From positions 780,230-844,229 of the forward strand of contig NZ_JARKMR010000002.1 in assembly GCF_029350975.1 (NCBI RefSeq): 64,000 nucleotides of DNA. The letters are read 5' to 3'. Positions 1 to 9,308 of this stretch are shown one piece after another (position 1 is the stretch's first letter; each line of letters begins with the position of its first letter). The notes below the pieces were generated by a model, which worked only from the letters and a program-made list of their open reading frames with translations, was not told where the DNA came from and searched no databases. The translations under genes and the position numbers were made by a program. Source of the stretch: Maribacter zhoushanensis. Lineage in GTDB: Bacteria > Bacteroidota > Bacteroidia > Flavobacteriales > Flavobacteriaceae.

Positions 1-1
1 G

Positions 2-613
2 TATACAGATGCGGATGCTATTTTCGATAAAGAATTAACTTTTGACGGTTCCCTTATAGAACCTATGATCACTTACGGTACCAACCCAGGTATGGGTATG
101 GGAATCTCCAATGACATTCCTATGGCCAATGCTGTTCAAGGTGGTGCTACTACCTACCAGAAATCATTGAAATATATGGATTTCAATGAAGGTGATAGTA
201 TGATGGGCAAACCAATTGATTTTGTTTTCCTTGGTAGCTGTACCAATGGACGTATAGAAGATTTTAGAGCTTTTGCCTCTATTGTAAAAGGAAGAAAGAA
301 AGCTGACAATGTTACGGCATGGTTGGTACCTGGTTCACATAAAGTTGAATCTGCAATAAAAGAAGAAGGTATACTTGATATCTTGACAGAATCTGGTTTT
401 GAACTTCGCGAACCTGGTTGTTCCGCTTGTTTAGCTATGAACGATGATAAAGTACCGGCTGGTAAATTAGCGGTAAGTACATCTAACAGAAACTTTGAAG
501 GAAGACAAGGACCTGGTTCAAGAACTTTATTGGCTAGTCCGCTAGTTGCTGCTGCAGCTGCCGTAACCGGTAAAGTAACAGATCCAAGAGAATTAATGGT
601 TGAACTTGTATAA
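2..613 (+). CDS. leuC: 3-isopropylmalate dehydratase large subunit, C-terminal part (cut by window edge)
   Basis: This is the C-terminal ~200 residues of the [4Fe-4S] aconitase-family subunit that, with LeuD, isomerises 2-isopropylmalate to 3-isopropylmalate in leucine synthesis in the cytoplasm. The reading frame is open from base 2 and continues off the left edge, so the N-terminus is missing. Cluster ligands are visible: Cys in GSCTNGR (codon 239-241) and the CxxC pair in [11 protein letters not shown] (codons 419-421 and 428-430). The family tail with [11 protein letters not shown] and [12 protein letters not shown] follows. leuD lies 99 bp downstream, as expected for an operon. Confidence 0.97.
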   Translation, partial: YTDADAIFDKELTFDGSLIEPMITYGTNPGMGMGISNDIPMANAVQGGATTYQKSLKYMDFNEGDSMMGKPIDFVFLGSCTNGRIEDFRAFASIVKGRKKADNVTAWLVPGSHKVESAIKEEGILDILTESGFELREPGCSACLAMNDDKVPAGKLAVSTSNRNFEGRQGPGSRTLLASPLVAAAAAVTGKVTDPRELMVELV

Positions 614-627
614 CAAGTCTACTTTTA

Positions 628-690
628 GCTATTAGCCATTGGCTTTTAGCAAAACAATATTGATAATAATACAAGCTGATGGTTAATAGC
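628..690. repeat. Imperfect inverted repeat between leuC and leuD
   Basis: Arms 628-643 (GCTATTAGCCATTGGC) and 675-690 (GCTGATGGTTAATAGC) are inverted copies matching at 13 of 16 positions, with a 31 bp loop. They are surrounded by further AGC/TTTTAGC words (cttttagc, gcaaaaagc). There is no T-run after the second arm, so an intrinsic terminator is unlikely. It reads as a dispersed intergenic repeat or an mRNA stem inside the leu operon. Confidence 0.55.
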
Positions 691-712
691 CAGAAGCAAA
701 AAGCTATAAAAA

Positions 713-1309
713 ATGGCATACGATAAATTCGACATATTAACTTCAACTGCGGTTCCATTACCAATAGAGAACGTAGATACAGATCAAATAATTCCTGCAC
801 GATTTTTAAAAGCTACAGAGCGTGTAGGCTTTGGCGACAACCTATTTAGAGATTGGCGTTACAATCAAGACAATACGTTGAAAGAAGACTTTGTTTTGAA
901 TCAAGATAAATTCAGCGGAAAAATCTTAGTTGGTGGTAAGAACTTTGGTTCAGGATCCTCTCGTGAGCATGCCGCTTGGGCGGTCTATGACTACGGATTT
1001 AGATGCGTAGTTTCAAGTTTCTTTGCAGATATTTTTAGAGGTAACTGTTTAAATATTGGTGTATTGCCAGTACAGGTAAGCGCTGAGTTTTTACAAAAAA
1101 TCTTTGATGCTGTAGAAGCTGACCCATCTACTGAATTGGAAATTAATCTTCCAGAGCAAAAAATCACATTATTGCCAACTGGTGAAAGTGAGTCTTTTGA
1201 CATTAACGATTATAAGAAAAACAACATGCTTAACGGTTTTGATGATATCGATTATTTATTGAACATCAAAAAAGATATTGAGACATTTGCTGAGAACACT
1301 CCGCTATAA
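713..1309 (+). CDS. leuD: 3-isopropylmalate dehydratase small subunit
   Basis: LeuD is the swivel-domain partner of LeuC in the second step of leucine synthesis. At 198 residues it matches the bacterial family. Visible hallmarks are the N-terminal NVDTDQIIPARFLK, the substrate-site block GKNFGSGSSREHAAWA, and SSFFADIFRGNCLNIGVLPV. The ATG at 713 gives the normal N-terminus (MAYDKFDILTSTAVPLP). The same LeuCD pair could also serve citramalate if the next gene is CimA. The gene is flanked by leuC (99 bp) and the synthase (83 bp), all on the same strand. Confidence 0.97.
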   Translation: MAYDKFDILTSTAVPLPIENVDTDQIIPARFLKATERVGFGDNLFRDWRYNQDNTLKEDFVLNQDKFSGKILVGGKNFGSGSSREHAAWAVYDYGFRCVVSSFFADIFRGNCLNIGVLPVQVSAEFLQKIFDAVEADPSTELEINLPEQKITLLPTGESESFDINDYKKNNMLNGFDDIDYLLNIKKDIETFAENTPL

Positions 1310-1392
1310 TTTGAAATATCACAACAGTACAGAGCATTTACGTTAACTAACCCAATGCCATTTCTCCTTTTGAAAAATGGCATTTAGAACAC

Positions 1393-2910
1393 ATGAAAAA
1401 AAGAAAGTTAGAAATAATGGATACCACCCTTAGGGATGGTGAACAAACCTCAGGCGTATCCTTTTCTGCATCGGAAAAACTGACCTTGGCTAAATTACTT
1501 TTAGAAGAACTAAAAGTAGATCGAATTGAAATTGCATCTGCTCGTGTATCTGATGGAGAGTTAGATGCTGTTCAAAAGATTACCGAATGGGCTGGGGAAA
1601 ACGGTTTTCTTGAACGTGTAGAAGTACTAACTTTTGTAGATGGCGGTATCTCTTTAGATTGGATGCAGAAATCTGGGGCAATTTCCCAAAACTTGCTGAC
1701 TAAAGGTTCTATGAACCATTTAAAGTATCAGTTAAAGAAAACTCCTGAACAGCATTTTTCTGAAATTGCCGAAATATTTAGACAAGCCACTGAAAAAGGT
1801 ATTATAAATAATATCTATTTGGAGGATTGGAGTAACGGTATGCGAAATTCAAAAGAATATGTTTTTGAGTTTTTAGAATTTCTTTCTACCCAGAATGTAA
1901 AAAGAATTCTATTGCCAGATACTTTAGGCATTTTAACGCATACAGAAACATATGCCTATCTATCTGAAATCATTGAAAAATTTCCAAAACTCCATTTCGA
2001 TTTTCATGGTCACAACGACTACGATTTAGGGGTAGCCAATATCATGGAAGCTGTAAAAGCAGGCTGTCATGGACTTCACCTTACCGTAAACGGTATGGGA
2101 GAAAGAGCCGGTAATGCACCTATGGCAAGTGCCGTAGCCGTAATCAACGACTTTCTACCAGAAGTTGAAATCAATGTAAACGAAACATCTCTATACGAGG
2201 TAAGTAAACTGGTTTCAGCATTTACAGGGTTTACCATACCTGCCAACAAACCCATTGTTGGTGACAATGTATTTACGCAAACTGCCGGTATACATGCCGA
2301 TGGCGATAGTAAAAACAATTTATATTTTAGTGAACTTATGCCAGAGCGTTTTGGTAGAAAACGTAAATATGCATTAGGTAAAATGTCTGGTAAGGCCAAC
2401 ATTCAAAAAAACTTACAAGAGCTTGGTTTAACCTTAAACAATGAAGAGTTAAAAAAAGTTACTGCTAGAATTATAGAACTAGGTGATAAAAAAGAGCGTG
2501 TTACTAAAGATGACCTTCCCTTCATTATTTCCGATGTTTTGGATACTGCGGATTATAAGCAGAAAGTGTTTATAAAATCATATGTATTAACTCATGCTAT
2601 GGGATTAATGCCTTCCACTACCCTATCAGTAGAAATAGACGGTAAAGTAATCGAAGCCCATGCACAAGGAGACGGACAGTATGATGCTTTTATGAATGCA
2701 CTAAAAAAAGTATATCTGGCAAAGAAAAAACCATTACCAAAATTAACCGATTATGCTGTACGTATACCACCAGGTAGTACTTCTGATGCATTATGCGAAA
2801 CAGTTATCACTTGGGAATTGGATGGAAAAGAGTTTACCTCTAGAGGGCTAGATTCTGACCAAACGGTAAGCGCCATTAAAGCTACCGAGAAAATGTTAAA
2901 CATAATTTAA
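1393..2910 (+). CDS. LeuA-family acyl transferase: 2-isopropylmalate synthase or (R)-citramalate synthase
   Basis: This 505-residue DRE-TIM metallolyase condenses acetyl-CoA with a 2-oxoacid. The TIM-barrel start has the DTTLRDGEQTSG signature (residues ~10-21). The metal-binding HxH is at H205/H207 (HGHNDYD), followed by NGMGERAGNAP. A LeuA/CimA-type C-terminal regulatory (dimer) domain follows at ~370-505, containing the PPGSTSDAL stretch. The position between leuD and leuB fits leucine synthesis, but the ORF is longer and differs from compact LeuA. Many Bacteroidetes carry such a second paralogue, so 2-oxoisovalerate (LeuA) and pyruvate (CimA) both remain possible substrates. The family is certain and the substrate is not. 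Confidence 0.85.
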   Translation: MKKRKLEIMDTTLRDGEQTSGVSFSASEKLTLAKLLLEELKVDRIEIASARVSDGELDAVQKITEWAGENGFLERVEVLTFVDGGISLDWMQKSGAISQNLLTKGSMNHLKYQLKKTPEQHFSEIAEIFRQATEKGIINNIYLEDWSNGMRNSKEYVFEFLEFLSTQNVKRILLPDTLGILTHTETYAYLSEIIEKFPKLHFDFHGHNDYDLGVANIMEAVKAGCHGLHLTVNGMGERAGNAPMASAVAVINDFLPEVEINVNETSLYEVSKLVSAFTGFTIPANKPIVGDNVFTQTAGIHADGDSKNNLYFSELMPERFGRKRKYALGKMSGKANIQKNLQELGLTLNNEELKKVTARIIELGDKKERVTKDDLPFIISDVLDTADYKQKVFIKSYVLTHAMGLMPSTTLSVEIDGKVIEAHAQGDGQYDAFMNALKKVYLAKKKPLPKLTDYAVRIPPGSTSDALCETVITWELDGKEFTSRGLDSDQTVSAIKATEKMLNII

Positions 2911-2950
2911 TAATAAATAGCTTAAACGTAATACGATGATAGTATAACGT

Positions 2951-2978
2951 GTAGCGCATAGCGAAAAGCGAAAAGCAA
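2951..2978. repeat. Short AGCG/AAAAGC repeat tract before leuB
   Basis: The stretch is built from the words AGCG and AAAAGC: gtAGCGcatAGCG, then AAAAGCG and AAAAGC. It resembles the AGC-rich repeat between leuC and leuD and ends 7 bp before the leuB start. It contains no coding sequence and no terminator. It is probably a dispersed low-complexity intergenic repeat. Confidence 0.35.
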
Positions 2979-2985
2979 TTAAACC

Positions 2986-4041
2986 ATGAAATTAAATATT
3001 GCCTTATTGGCCGGTGATGGTATCGGTCCTGAAGTTATTGATCAAGCAGTAAAGGTATGTGATGCCATTGCTAAAAAATATGAGCACAATATCACATGGG
3101 AACCGGCTCTAACCGGTGCTGCGGCAATTGATGCCGTTGGTGAGCCTTATCCAGATGAAACACATGAAATTTGTGCAAATGCAGATGCCGTTTTATTCGG
3201 TGCTATAGGTCATCCTCGTTTTGACAATGATCCATCGGCAAAAGTCCGTCCAGAGCAAGGATTATTAAAAATGAGACAAAAACTAGGTTTGTTTGCAAAC
3301 GTAAGACCAACCTTTACCTTCCCTTCACTAATAGAAAAGTCTCCTTTAAAGAAAGACCGTATAGAAGGTACTGACTTAATTATATTAAGAGAATTAACCG
3401 GTGGTATATATTTTGGTGAACGCGGAAGAAAAGATGACAGCAATACTGCATATGACACCATGACATACCAACGTTTTGAGATTGAAAGATTAGCCAAAAA
3501 AGGCTTTGAATTTGCAATGAAGCGTTCTAAAAAGTTATGTTGTGTTGATAAAGCCAACGTATTGGAGTCTTCTAGACTTTGGAGAGAGACTGTACAGGCA
3601 ATGGAAAAAGATTATCCTGAGGTTGAAGTTTCATATGAGTTCATTGACGCAGTAGCTATGCGTTTAATTCAATGGCCAAAAGGATACGATGTAATCATTA
3701 CAGCAAACTTATTTGGAGATATCTTAACCGATGAAGCTTCTGTTATTGCAGGTTCAATGGGTCTTATGCCTTCTTCTTCGGTAGGTAGCGAAGTATCTTT
3801 ATATGAACCAATACACGGTTCTTATCCGCAAGCAGCCGGTAAAGACATTGCTAATCCTTTAGCTACCGTACTTTCTGCAGCTATGCTTTTTGAAGATATG
3901 AATATGACAGAAGAAGCTGAAGAAATTAGACGCGTAGTAAACAAATCTTTAGCCGAAGGTTATGTAACCGAAGATCTGGCCGATGGCGGTAAGAGTTATA
4001 AAACTAGTGAAGTTGGCGATTGGTTAGCTAGCAACATTTAA
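2986..4041 (+). CDS. leuB: 3-isopropylmalate dehydrogenase
   Basis: LeuB oxidatively decarboxylates 3-isopropylmalate to 2-oxoisocaproate with NAD+, in the cytoplasm. The 351 residues show the isocitrate/isopropylmalate dehydrogenase pattern. The N-terminus is LLAGDGIGPEV, then LRELTGGIYFGERG, the substrate/metal region DAVAMRL, and NLFGDILTDEASVIAGSMG with its metal-binding aspartates. The cofactor loop is EPIHGSYPQAAGKDIANP. This is the last gene of the leu operon, and a strong hairpin starts 20 bp after the stop. Confidence 0.97.
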   Translation: MKLNIALLAGDGIGPEVIDQAVKVCDAIAKKYEHNITWEPALTGAAAIDAVGEPYPDETHEICANADAVLFGAIGHPRFDNDPSAKVRPEQGLLKMRQKLGLFANVRPTFTFPSLIEKSPLKKDRIEGTDLIILRELTGGIYFGERGRKDDSNTAYDTMTYQRFEIERLAKKGFEFAMKRSKKLCCVDKANVLESSRLWRETVQAMEKDYPEVEVSYEFIDAVAMRLIQWPKGYDVIITANLFGDILTDEASVIAGSMGLMPSSSVGSEVSLYEPIHGSYPQAAGKDIANPLATVLSAAMLFEDMNMTEEAEEIRRVVNKSLAEGYVTEDLADGGKSYKTSEVGDWLASNI

Positions 4042-4060
4042 AAAATATACTTAAAAATGA

Positions 4061-4096
4061 AAATCCCTTTAATCAATGATTAAAGGGATTTTTTAT
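4061..4096. terminator. Rho-independent terminator, probably bidirectional, between leuB and the convergent hydrolase gene
   Basis: The arms 4061-4075 and 4077-4091 are perfectly complementary (core AATCCCTTTAATC). A T-run follows on the plus strand, and A-runs before it supply T-runs for the minus strand. It sits between convergent genes ending at 4041 and 4117. Confidence 0.85.
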
Positions 4097-4116
4097 ATCT
4101 ACTAATTACAGCCTAC

Positions 4117-5385
4117 TTAAATGCTTGTAGCTATTGCAATTTCTTGTTCGTAAATACTCTTTACAATTGCTCGAAGATCTGGTATAACCGTTTTCACCAA
4201 TTTAGATGGTCCGTTGATTAACACACAAATACCTAAATCAGATTCAGGAAAAAGAGCAATTTCATTTCTATAGTTGTTTACACTACCTCCATGGTGCCAA
4301 ATAGTTTCTACAGGTGCATTCTCATTTTCTTTTACCGTGTGTATTCTCCATCCAAATCCGTAACCTGAACTCACATGCCCAGGCCATTTTTGATAATATT
4401 TACGATGTCCTTTCAATTCAACAAAAGGTTCAAAAACTTGTGACATAGCATCTTTGGACATTACATCAGAATTATGACCTAATAAAAAACGCATCCATTT
4501 TGCCATATCTTCTGAGTTAGCATTAATTCCGCCAGCAGCAATTGCATTATAATAATTATCCCTTGGCAATACAGTTCTCCATCTATGTCCTCTTCTTACA
4601 TGTGGCAAAGCAATATTCTCTGAATTCATCAATGTCTTATGATCCATAGAAACAGAATTCATCCCTAAAGGTTCAAAGAATTTATCTGTCAATAAGGTCT
4701 GAATATCTTTTCCTGTGGCTTTTAGCATTACTTCTTGTGATACGGAAAACATAGCATTCTGATAGCTATATTGCGCACCAGGTGCAGCTATTGGATTAAT
4801 TTTATCAAATTTTCCACTGATGGATGACATAGTATACCCAGCCTCTACCAAATCTGTATAACTATGATACGGGGTTCCTGTTGTATGCGAAAGTAAATGT
4901 GCAACTTCAATTTTTTGGGTGTTATTTTGATTACCAAAATGAAAATCAGGTAAATAATCTGCTACTTTATCGTTTAGGCTTAGTTTTCCCTCACTCGCTA
5001 AATTAGCTGCTAGAACACCGGTAAATCCTTTTGAGATAGAACCTAATCTAAATAAGGTTTCCCCGTCAACAGATTCTTTACCATTATAGCTTCTTTTACC
5101 ATATCCATCAGAAAGAATAACAGAATCTCCACTAACAATACTAACACCTGCGCCAACAATATCACCAGAATTAATGGCTTTATTAAAATAATCGGTCAGT
5201 GCATCTTTCAATGCTTTTTGACGTATGTTATATAGTTTGATTTCCCTTTTCTCAGCAAGAGTTTTAAGGGAATTAGGATTTGAAATAATCGCTTTAGAAT
5301 GCTCTGGCTTAAATGAAGAAGCCGTAAGAACAAATAGTAGAAGAACCATTATTATGGCTCCAAGAAATAGTTTGGTACGTGACAC
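4117..5385 (-). CDS. Serine hydrolase of the beta-lactamase (class C / penicillin-binding) family
   Basis: This 422-residue protein has one N-terminal membrane anchor or uncleaved signal (residues ~5-24), so it probably acts in the periplasm. Class C serine-hydrolase motifs are present: SxxK as S116-I-S-K119, YxN as Y208-Q-N210, and an HxG-type WHHGGS near the C-terminus. Family members include D,D-peptidases, esterases and beta-lactamases, and substrate cannot be told from sequence. The gene stands alone, convergent with leuB and ~200 bp from the MFS gene, with its own promoter region. No truncation is seen. Confidence 0.88.
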   Translation of the reverse strand: MSRTKLFLGAIIMVLLLFVLTASSFKPEHSKAIISNPNSLKTLAEKREIKLYNIRQKALKDALTDYFNKAINSGDIVGAGVSIVSGDSVILSDGYGKRSYNGKESVDGETLFRLGSISKGFTGVLAANLASEGKLSLNDKVADYLPDFHFGNQNNTQKIEVAHLLSHTTGTPYHSYTDLVEAGYTMSSISGKFDKINPIAAPGAQYSYQNAMFSVSQEVMLKATGKDIQTLLTDKFFEPLGMNSVSMDHKTLMNSENIALPHVRRGHRWRTVLPRDNYYNAIAAGGINANSEDMAKWMRFLLGHNSDVMSKDAMSQVFEPFVELKGHRKYYQKWPGHVSSGYGFGWRIHTVKENENAPVETIWHHGGSVNNYRNEIALFPESDLGICVLINGPSKLVKTVIPDLRAIVKSIYEQEIAIATSI

Positions 5386-5533
5386 AGCGTTGTAAGTTTT
5401 GGTTTTCTAACAACGTGATAAAAAGAATAAAATTACCGATGAACTGCACAAATTGAAAATTTTAACATCCAAACGGACTGATTATAAGGCAAAAAGAAAA
5501 GTACAAATTAACGTCCGCCTGAATATTACGACA

Positions 5534-5568
5534 AAAAAAAGGAACTTGTTTCCCAAGTTCCTTTTTTA
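5534..5568 (-). terminator. Rho-independent terminator after the MFS gene
   Basis: The stem is GGAACTTG (5541-5548) with CAAGTTCC (5554-5561). It is flanked by seven or more A on the left and six T on the right, so it can end transcription on either strand. It lies 20 bp past the MFS stop codon. Confidence 0.8.
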
Positions 5569-5587
5569 CAATTATTAAATCTATATC

Positions 5588-6787
5588 TTAACAGCTCATC
5601 GCCATTTTTCTATATTTAATTTCTTTTCTTTTTCTAACTATTAATAAAGCTATAGCAATAGCAACGCCTGAAAAAGCTAGAACGGCACCTACTAAACTAG
5701 AGTAAATAATTCCGTAGCCAAATGCAATTGGTAATCCGGCTAAATAAGCCCCAGAAGCATTACCCATGTTAAACGCACTTTGGTTCATAGAAGACCCTAA
5801 CATCTCTGAGCCTTTTGAAGTATTTATTATAGCCATTTGAATAGGAGTTGCAACCGTAAAAGATATTGCTCCAATAACAAAAGTCAATGCCATTAACAAA
5901 TATGGGTTAGTTGCTATAAACATGTTTAAAATAAGAATACCACTCATTACCGATAAACTAATGATTACTGCTTTCAATGGAGAAAACAACTCTGCCATTT
6001 TCGCTCCTAAGAAATTACCGACTACCATACCTAAACCGGCCAACATCATAGCATAGCCAACAAAATGGTTTGGCAAACCTGCAACATCTGTAATTAATGG
6101 AGCAACATAACTATACCATGCAAAGAACCCACCTGTACCAATAGTGGTTAGCGCGATCAAAGCCCAAAGCTCTGTATTTTTCAATCCTTGAGAAACACTG
6201 ACTTTCTCTTCTGCCTCTTCGACTTCAATTTTTGGCATCCACAGGTAAATACTTCCTAAAGCCAATAAACCGACAAAGCCTACTAGAAAGAAAGAAACAC
6301 TCCAGCTAAACTGTTGTCCTAAATAGGTACCTATTGGTACTCCAATTACATTGGCAACCGTAAGACCTGAAAACATAATTGAAATAGCTTGAGCAGCTTT
6401 TCCTTTTTTTGCCAATTTTGTAGCAACAACAGCACCAATGCCAAAAAAGGCACCATGAGGTATACCAGACAGAAATCTCATGAACAACAAACTCGTATAG
6501 CCCGTTGCCAGTCCAGATAAAGTATTGAAAACGGTAAACCATATCATTAAAAGAAATAGCATTTTTTTAGGAGTTAGCTTAGAACCTAATCCCGTTAACA
6601 ACGGCGCACCTACCACTACACCTAGTGCATAGGCTGCAATAAAGTGACCGGCTTGAGGAATCGTAATTCCTAAAGAACCTGAAACTTCGGTCAAAATTCC
6701 CATGATAACAAATTCGGTAAGTCCAATTCCAAAACCACCAATGGCTAAAGCAAATAGCGCTTTTTTATTTGATTTTATAGTATCCAT
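5588..6787 (-). CDS. Major facilitator superfamily drug/sugar exporter (DHA1, AraJ/YdhP-like)
   Basis: This inner-membrane proton-coupled exporter has 399 residues and about twelve hydrophobic segments, the usual MFS length. Helix 1 carries FGIGLTEFVIMGIL, typical of the arabinose-efflux/YdhP group. The helix 4-5 region is LSGIPHGAFFGIGAVVA, with a cytoplasmic loop of charged residues (IEVEEAEEKVS) at mid-protein. The start MDTIKSNKK is followed directly by helix 1. Substrate is unknown. It is transcribed alone, with a terminator at its 3' end and a 257 bp divergent promoter region shared with the TonB receptor gene. Confidence 0.88.
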   Translation of the reverse strand: MDTIKSNKKALFALAIGGFGIGLTEFVIMGILTEVSGSLGITIPQAGHFIAAYALGVVVGAPLLTGLGSKLTPKKMLFLLMIWFTVFNTLSGLATGYTSLLFMRFLSGIPHGAFFGIGAVVATKLAKKGKAAQAISIMFSGLTVANVIGVPIGTYLGQQFSWSVSFFLVGFVGLLALGSIYLWMPKIEVEEAEEKVSVSQGLKNTELWALIALTTIGTGGFFAWYSYVAPLITDVAGLPNHFVGYAMMLAGLGMVVGNFLGAKMAELFSPLKAVIISLSVMSGILILNMFIATNPYLLMALTFVIGAISFTVATPIQMAIINTSKGSEMLGSSMNQSAFNMGNASGAYLAGLPIAFGYGIIYSSLVGAVLAFSGVAIAIALLIVRKRKEIKYRKMAMSC

Positions 6788-6848
6788 AACTTATAAATTT
6801 TAAGTTCAACATATACACTATAGGTTCTCGATCAATAGTTTACAAACG

Positions 6849-6856
6849 CAAAGTTA
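6849..6856 (-). promoter_or_regulatory. Putative -7 element of the MFS gene
   Basis: The plus-strand text CAAAGTTA reads TAACTTTG on the minus strand, matching the Bacteroidetes TAnnTTTG -7 consensus about 62 bp upstream of the MFS start. The -33 element is not clear. The rest of the 6788-7044 gap is AT-rich and I see no operator in it. Confidence 0.4.
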
Positions 6857-7044
6857 AAACCATTATACGGGTTAAAACACGCATTAATTACCATATTTAT
6901 GTTAATAATTAACCTACTATAATTTCTTCAAAAGAATGAATTCTATCAATTCAGTACCCAAATACTACAATTGAGAAAACCATTTTATTTAAACCTTCTC
7001 TTACGATTCATATTTGTGATATCAATCAAAAAATATAATCAACA

Positions 7045-9198
7045 ATGAAGACGCTATTATTCTTATTACTTACACTTTTCTGTTATAGTTTATTTGCTCA
7101 ATCTACTATATCAGGGAAAGTGATTGACCAACAGGGAACACCCATCATGGGAGCAAATGTTTATTTGAGCGGAACTTATGATGGTACCGCTACCAATGAA
7201 AATGGACTATTTACTTTTGAAACAACTACAACTGGCACACAAACATTGATAGCTTCATCTATTTCATTTGAAACATATTCTAACACAGACGACATTGCCA
7301 ATTTCAGCAGTATTACAATTAAGCTAAAAGATGATGTTAATACCTTAGATGCCGTAACCGTAAACGCAGGAACTTTCAACGCTGGCGATAATGCCAAGGT
7401 AACCGCATTAAAACCATTAGATATTGTAACTACGGCAGGTGCACTTGGCGATTTTGTAGGAGCTTTACAAACGTTACCAGGTACATCTAATGTTGCGGAA
7501 GATGGCAGATTGTTCGTTAGAGGTGGTGATGCTGAAGAAACCCAAATTTTTGTAGACGGCATGCGCGTGTTTACACCCTACTCCCCTTCTGCAAATAATA
7601 TACCGGCAAGAGGTAGATTGTCTCCATTCTTATTTAAAGGAATTACATTTTCTACCGGCGGCTATTCTGCAGAATACGGTCAAGCATTATCAAGTGTTCT
7701 ACTTTTAAATAGTATAAACGAACCACAAGAAGAAAAAACCGAAATTTCTATTATGACAGTTGGTTTTGGTCTTGGCAATACTAAAAAATGGAAAAAAAGC
7801 TCTTTGAGTATAAATACATCTTATATAAATCTAGCCCCTTACCAAAAACTGTATCCTGACAATAATGAATGGCACAAGCCAATTGAATCTGTTGGTGGTG
7901 AAGCTGTGTATAGATATAAATTCAATAATGACGGATTACTAAAAGTATACGGAGCCTACAGTTCTGCAAATTTTGATTTAACACAAGAAGATATCAATGA
8001 AGTAGATGGTATTCGCTTCGGGTTAAAAAATAGAAATCTATACATTAATACATCTTATCAAGATTTTTTAGAAAAAGACTGGAGTATTGCCACAGGTGTT
8101 AGCTTTGCCAATGACCGTTCTGAAATAAAGTATAGTGATGCTGACATTACGGATGTTGAAAACTCCGCTCATCTAAAAATCGCATTTAAAAAATTCTTTT
8201 CTAGTCGTTACAAATTAAACTTTGGTGCAGAATATTTCGCAACAAACTTTACAGAAAACTATTTAGATACAAACTTTGAAAACGATTTTGAATTAGATAA
8301 CAATATTCTCAGCAGCTTTATAGAAACAGATGTATTCTTCTCTAAAAAATTTGCCACTAAGATTGGTATTAGAGGAGAATATTCTGAACTACTGCAAGAA
8401 TTTACTATTTCACCAAGATTATCATTGGCATATAAAGCTGGCACAAATTCGCAATTCTCATTGGCATATGGTGAGTTCTTTCAAAACCCCAAAAACGATT
8501 ACTTAAAATATAGTAGTGATTTCATTGCCGAAAACACCACCCATTATATTGCCAACTACCAGTATGTAAAAAATAAGCAGATATTCAGAGCTGAAGCATA
8601 TTATAAGAATTACGGAGATTTAGTAAAATATGACACTCCGTTCGCTTTGCCTACTTCTACTTATAACAATGAAGGAAGTGGATATGCTAAAGGATTGGAT
8701 ATTTTCTGGAGAGATAATAAGTCAATTAAAAATACAGAATACTGGATGTCGTACTCTTACTTAGATACAGAAAGGGATTACCAGAATTACCCAACATCTG
8801 CAACACCTGATTTTGCATCAAAACACAATGCGTCTTTAGTGGTAAAGCGATGGGTAGAAGATTGGAAAAGTCAAGTAGGCTTCAGTTATAATTATGCTTC
8901 GGGTAGAACATATACAGACCCAAATAAAGGCGGTTTCTTAACAGAACAAGCAAAAAGTTTCAATTCCTTAAATGTCAACTATGCGTATTTAATAAGTCCG
9001 CAGAAAATATTATACCTATCTGTCAGCAATGTATTAGGAACCAAAAATGTAAACGGATACCAATACGCTGACCAAACCAATATGGACGGAATATTCGATA
9101 GAAGAACAATTACACCCGCAGCAGACCGCTTCTTTTTCATAGGTTTCTTTTGGACGATAAGCGACAATAAAAATGACAATCAGTTAGATAATCTTTAA
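7045..9198 (+). CDS. TonB-dependent outer-membrane receptor with N-terminal carboxypeptidase-regulatory-like domain
   Basis: This 717-residue protein starts with a signal peptide (LLFLLLTLFCYSLFAQS). A CarboxypepD_reg-like beta domain follows (SGKVIDQQGTPIMGANVYL, residues ~22-105), then a plug domain with GRLFVRGGDAEETQIFVDG, then a 22-strand-type barrel ending in an aromatic C-terminus (RFFFIGFFWTIS). It imports an unknown ligand across the outer membrane using TonB energy. At about 700 residues it is far shorter than SusC proteins, and no SusD gene follows. The next gene encodes a secreted TPR-like protein 110 bp downstream, probably its partner. Confidence 0.93.
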   Translation: MKTLLFLLLTLFCYSLFAQSTISGKVIDQQGTPIMGANVYLSGTYDGTATNENGLFTFETTTTGTQTLIASSISFETYSNTDDIANFSSITIKLKDDVNTLDAVTVNAGTFNAGDNAKVTALKPLDIVTTAGALGDFVGALQTLPGTSNVAEDGRLFVRGGDAEETQIFVDGMRVFTPYSPSANNIPARGRLSPFLFKGITFSTGGYSAEYGQALSSVLLLNSINEPQEEKTEISIMTVGFGLGNTKKWKKSSLSINTSYINLAPYQKLYPDNNEWHKPIESVGGEAVYRYKFNNDGLLKVYGAYSSANFDLTQEDINEVDGIRFGLKNRNLYINTSYQDFLEKDWSIATGVSFANDRSEIKYSDADITDVENSAHLKIAFKKFFSSRYKLNFGAEYFATNFTENYLDTNFENDFELDNNILSSFIETDVFFSKKFATKIGIRGEYSELLQEFTISPRLSLAYKAGTNSQFSLAYGEFFQNPKNDYLKYSSDFIAENTTHYIANYQYVKNKQIFRAEAYYKNYGDLVKYDTPFALPTSTYNNEGSGYAKGLDIFWRDNKSIKNTEYWMSYSYLDTERDYQNYPTSATPDFASKHNASLVVKRWVEDWKSQVGFSYNYASGRTYTDPNKGGFLTEQAKSFNSLNVNYAYLISPQKILYLSVSNVLGTKNVNGYQYADQTNMDGIFDRRTITPAADRFFFIGFFWTISDNKNDNQLDNL

Positions 9199-9308
9199 AA
9201 ATTACGATTCACTACAAAGAACCTACAACTGAGTCATCTATTTTATCAAAAACAAGGGAATTAAAAGATATTTGAACAACAATAAATAACATCAAAAAAC
9301 TATACATC

